Source: CAZPLZ01 sp964587525 (lineage in GTDB: Bacteria > Oederibacteriota > CAKKQC01). From it: 14,786 bases of DNA. Positions within the stretch are counted from its first letter, which is position 1, and each line of letters begins with the position of its first letter. Shown here piece after piece: positions 13,199 to 14,786 of the stretch. The stretch is from assembly GCA_964587525.1 (NCBI GenBank), contig CAZPLZ010000078.1, positions 1 through 14,786 on the forward strand, given 5' to 3'. The notes under the pieces are model-generated. The model made no database searches, was not told where the DNA came from, and saw only the letters and a list, made by a program, of their open reading frames with translations. The position numbers were made by a program, and so were the translations under genes.

Positions 13199-14662
13199 AT
13201 GATGCGCTGGTTGCGCGGGCAGGTTGCGAAGGTGATCTTCGGCGTCGTGCTGGCCGCGTTTGTAGCCTGGATCTTTCTCGAGGTAGGCATGCAGGGCAGA
13301 GTCGGAACGCCGGCCGGTTCGGTGGCCATGGTGAACGGCGAGCCGGTCACCTCCCAGGAGTTCTGGCTGGTCTACAACCAGGAAGTGGAAAGCACCTGGC
13401 AGGCGATTCGCGGTTCCATGACCGAGGCGGACGAGCGCGAGCTGCGCAAGACTGTGCTGAACCGGCTGGTCGATCAGACGCTGATCTGGCAGGAGGCCAA
13501 GCGGCTCCACTACGCCGCCTCAAAAGAAGAGGCGGAAGCCAGCATCCGCTCCCTCCCGGCGTTTCGGAACGAGCAAGGGCAGTTCGATCCCGCCCGCTAC
13601 CAGGCTGTGCTCAATCGGCTTGGCATCCCGCAGCGGCTCTTCGAGATGCAACAGGAGCGTGCCATGTCAACGTCTCGTCTGGAAGCGTTCAACCGCGATT
13701 CGGTCCGGGTCACGGATCTGGAGTTGTGGCTGGAGTACCTGCGCTGGCACCGCCGCACCCGGGCCTTGATTCTGAAGTTCCCGCTGGCCGAGGCCAAGGC
13801 CAAACTTGAGATCACAGCGGATGAGGTCAAGGACTACTGGACCCAGAACCGCAAGCAGTTCGAGAAGGAGGAGCGGGTCCGCATCCGCCATATTGTCGTG
13901 GCGGCCAACCCGCAGGGCGGTTCGGAGGCCGCGGCGCAGGCGCGGGCCAAGATGGAAACCATCGTGACGGAGATCAGGGGAGGGGCCGATTTTGCAGATG
14001 TGGCGCGCCGGAAGTCCGATGACGCCAACACCGCGCAACGCGGAGGCGACCTGGGCTGGCGGGGGCGGGGCGAGCTGATTGAGGAATATGACCAGCGCGT
14101 GTTTAAGCTTAAGGCCGGTGAGATAACCGAGGTCTTTCAGACGCAGTTTGGCTTCCACGTCATCACGTGCGAGGAGCGCCAGGAGGAGGAGAAGCCCGAG
14201 TTCGAGGAGATCAAGGACAAGATCCGCGATGACATCCTGACGGCACGCGCCCGGCGGCAGCTTCTCGCTGAGGTCACCCGGGCCGCGTGGCAGGCCAAAA
14301 AGGAGAAGGATCTTGAGAAGGCAGGAGCGCTGGTGGACCGGTCGCCGGTGAAGACCGCTTGGTTCGAGCGCGGTGAGAAACCGCCCGCGGGCCTGTCGGC
14401 CGAGACCGTGGACCTCCTCACGCAGTCGCTGGCGCCGCTTGAACCTTCCGATATCACGGGCGTGATTCAAACCGACGAGGGGTTTTTCCTGGCGCAGTTG
14501 ATCGACGAGCAGCACCAGCGGGTGCCGGAGGCTGGCTTCCTTGAGGAACGGGCGACGATCGAGCCGGTGTTGCTGGCCCGAAAGCGGCGCGCCGCCTACG
14601 ACGCCTGGCTGGGCAGCTTGCGGGAAAAAGCCAAGATCAAAATTTTACTCGACGGAACGTAA
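13199..14662 (+). CDS. SurA/PpiD-type membrane-anchored parvulin peptidyl-prolyl isomerase
   Basis: A periplasmic chaperone/prolyl isomerase, expected to help outer-membrane and secreted proteins fold. The 487 residues begin with a basic stretch and one transmembrane anchor (about 10-28). They continue with a SurA_N-like chaperone region (about 40-200) starting VAMVNGEPVTSQEF. A parvulin domain spans about 225-328, with RHIVV (His231), GGDLGW (282-287) and FGFHVI (His320). A C-terminal segment follows that resembles a degenerate second rotamase module. This order is that of PpiD rather than soluble SurA. The ATG has GGAG about 9 nt upstream, and a second Met follows at once. It is the last gene of the plus-strand run and fits functionally with the LolA-like gene two genes upstream. 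Confidence 0.93.
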   Translation: MMRWLRGQVAKVIFGVVLAAFVAWIFLEVGMQGRVGTPAGSVAMVNGEPVTSQEFWLVYNQEVESTWQAIRGSMTEADERELRKTVLNRLVDQTLIWQEAKRLHYAASKEEAEASIRSLPAFRNEQGQFDPARYQAVLNRLGIPQRLFEMQQERAMSTSRLEAFNRDSVRVTDLELWLEYLRWHRRTRALILKFPLAEAKAKLEITADEVKDYWTQNRKQFEKEERVRIRHIVVAANPQGGSEAAAQARAKMETIVTEIRGGADFADVARRKSDDANTAQRGGDLGWRGRGELIEEYDQRVFKLKAGEITEVFQTQFGFHVITCEERQEEEKPEFEEIKDKIRDDILTARARRQLLAEVTRAAWQAKKEKDLEKAGALVDRSPVKTAWFERGEKPPAGLSAETVDLLTQSLAPLEPSDITGVIQTDEGFFLAQLIDEQHQRVPEAGFLEERATIEPVLLARKRRAAYDAWLGSLREKAKIKILLDGT

Positions 14663-14780
14663 AGGCAGGACGGGTCGGAGGGGAGTGAGCGGTCGCTGGC
14701 CGACCGGTAGCAGGGACTGAAAAAGCCTCAACGGAGCGAAGGGGCAGACTTCTCGGGCACGCTCGCCGTCTCCTGCCTTT
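14661..14780. repeat. Inverted repeats in the non-coding right end
   Basis: AAAGGCAGGA (14661-14670, starting in the stop codon) is repeated inverted as TCCTGCCTTT (14771-14780), a perfect 10-bp match enclosing 100 nt. Inside is CGGTCG-CTGGC-CGACCG (14690-14706), a 6-bp hairpin. The shape could be a structured RNA, a decaying repeat or the 3' end of the transcript. I match it to no known RNA family. No T-tract terminator is seen. On the minus strand an 18-codon open tail ends in TGA at 14728-14730, which could be the end of a convergent gene but is too short to call. Confidence 0.4.
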
Positions 14781-14786
14781 GGCGCC

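Noticed and set aside
13192..13809. 205-codon frame overlapping the prolyl isomerase
   Set aside because: Arg/Gly/Ala-rich shadow frame of a clearly conserved gene.
14728..14784. Minus-strand 18-codon tail ending in TGA, a possible convergent gene end
   Set aside because: Too short to test, and two other minus frames are also open across the interval.
1..14786. CRISPR arrays, tRNA genes, insertion sequences, phage or defence genes
   Set aside because: Looked for regular repeats, TpsiC-arm motifs, transposase motifs and known defence motifs; none seen by eye.

Overview
This is a GC-rich bacterial chromosome fragment carrying housekeeping and cell-envelope genes. It holds 14 intact protein genes, one likely gene remnant beside a 100-N scaffold gap, and very little spacer. 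An outer membrane is implied by a LolA-like protein, a lipoprotein, a periplasmic HtrA protease and a membrane-anchored SurA/PpiD-type foldase. A GspE/PilB ATPase and a futalosine-pathway MqnD-like enzyme suggest a Gram-negative, menaquinone-using lineage. The scaffold gap fits a metagenome assembly. I cannot place the phylum from sequence alone. I see no phage genes, insertion sequences, CRISPR arrays, tRNA or rRNA.

Layout. (1) Positions 5-3884, minus strand: HtrA protease, then a family 2 glycosyltransferase, then a GspE/PilB ATPase, with a 1-nt overlap and a 5-nt gap. (2) Positions 3901-4614, plus strand: a small lipoprotein gene divergent from htrA, with only 16 bp between the two start codons. 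(3) Positions 4639-7132, minus strand: an M23 peptidoglycan hydrolase, then parA, then parB, linking wall remodelling to chromosome partitioning. (4) Positions 7185-8258, plus strand: a CapA/PgsA-like metallophosphoesterase-fold protein, divergent from the M23 gene across 52 bp. (5) Positions 8259-8358: 100 N. (6) Positions 8399-14662, plus strand: an MqnD-like enzyme, a tandem Roadblock/LC7 protein, panC and nadX, tightly overlapped or abutted. These are followed by a LolA-like protein, a YacP/NYN nuclease and a SurA/PpiD-type prolyl isomerase. (7) Positions 14663-14786: non-coding, with inverted repeats.

How the genes work together. Regions 1-4 and the last part of region 6 mostly serve the envelope: protein quality control, lipoprotein traffic, glycan transfer, wall cleavage and pilus or secretion power. 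The start of region 6 groups cofactor biosynthesis (menaquinone, pantothenate/CoA and NAD precursors) with a small-GTPase-regulator-type protein. I find no convincing new defence or mobile system. The points most worth a second look are the tandem Roadblock gene with its 9-G tract, the altered N-terminal motif of the MqnD-like enzyme, the 16-bp divergent start pair, the hairpin covering the LolA-like gene start, and the MshEN-type c-di-GMP motif in the ATPase.
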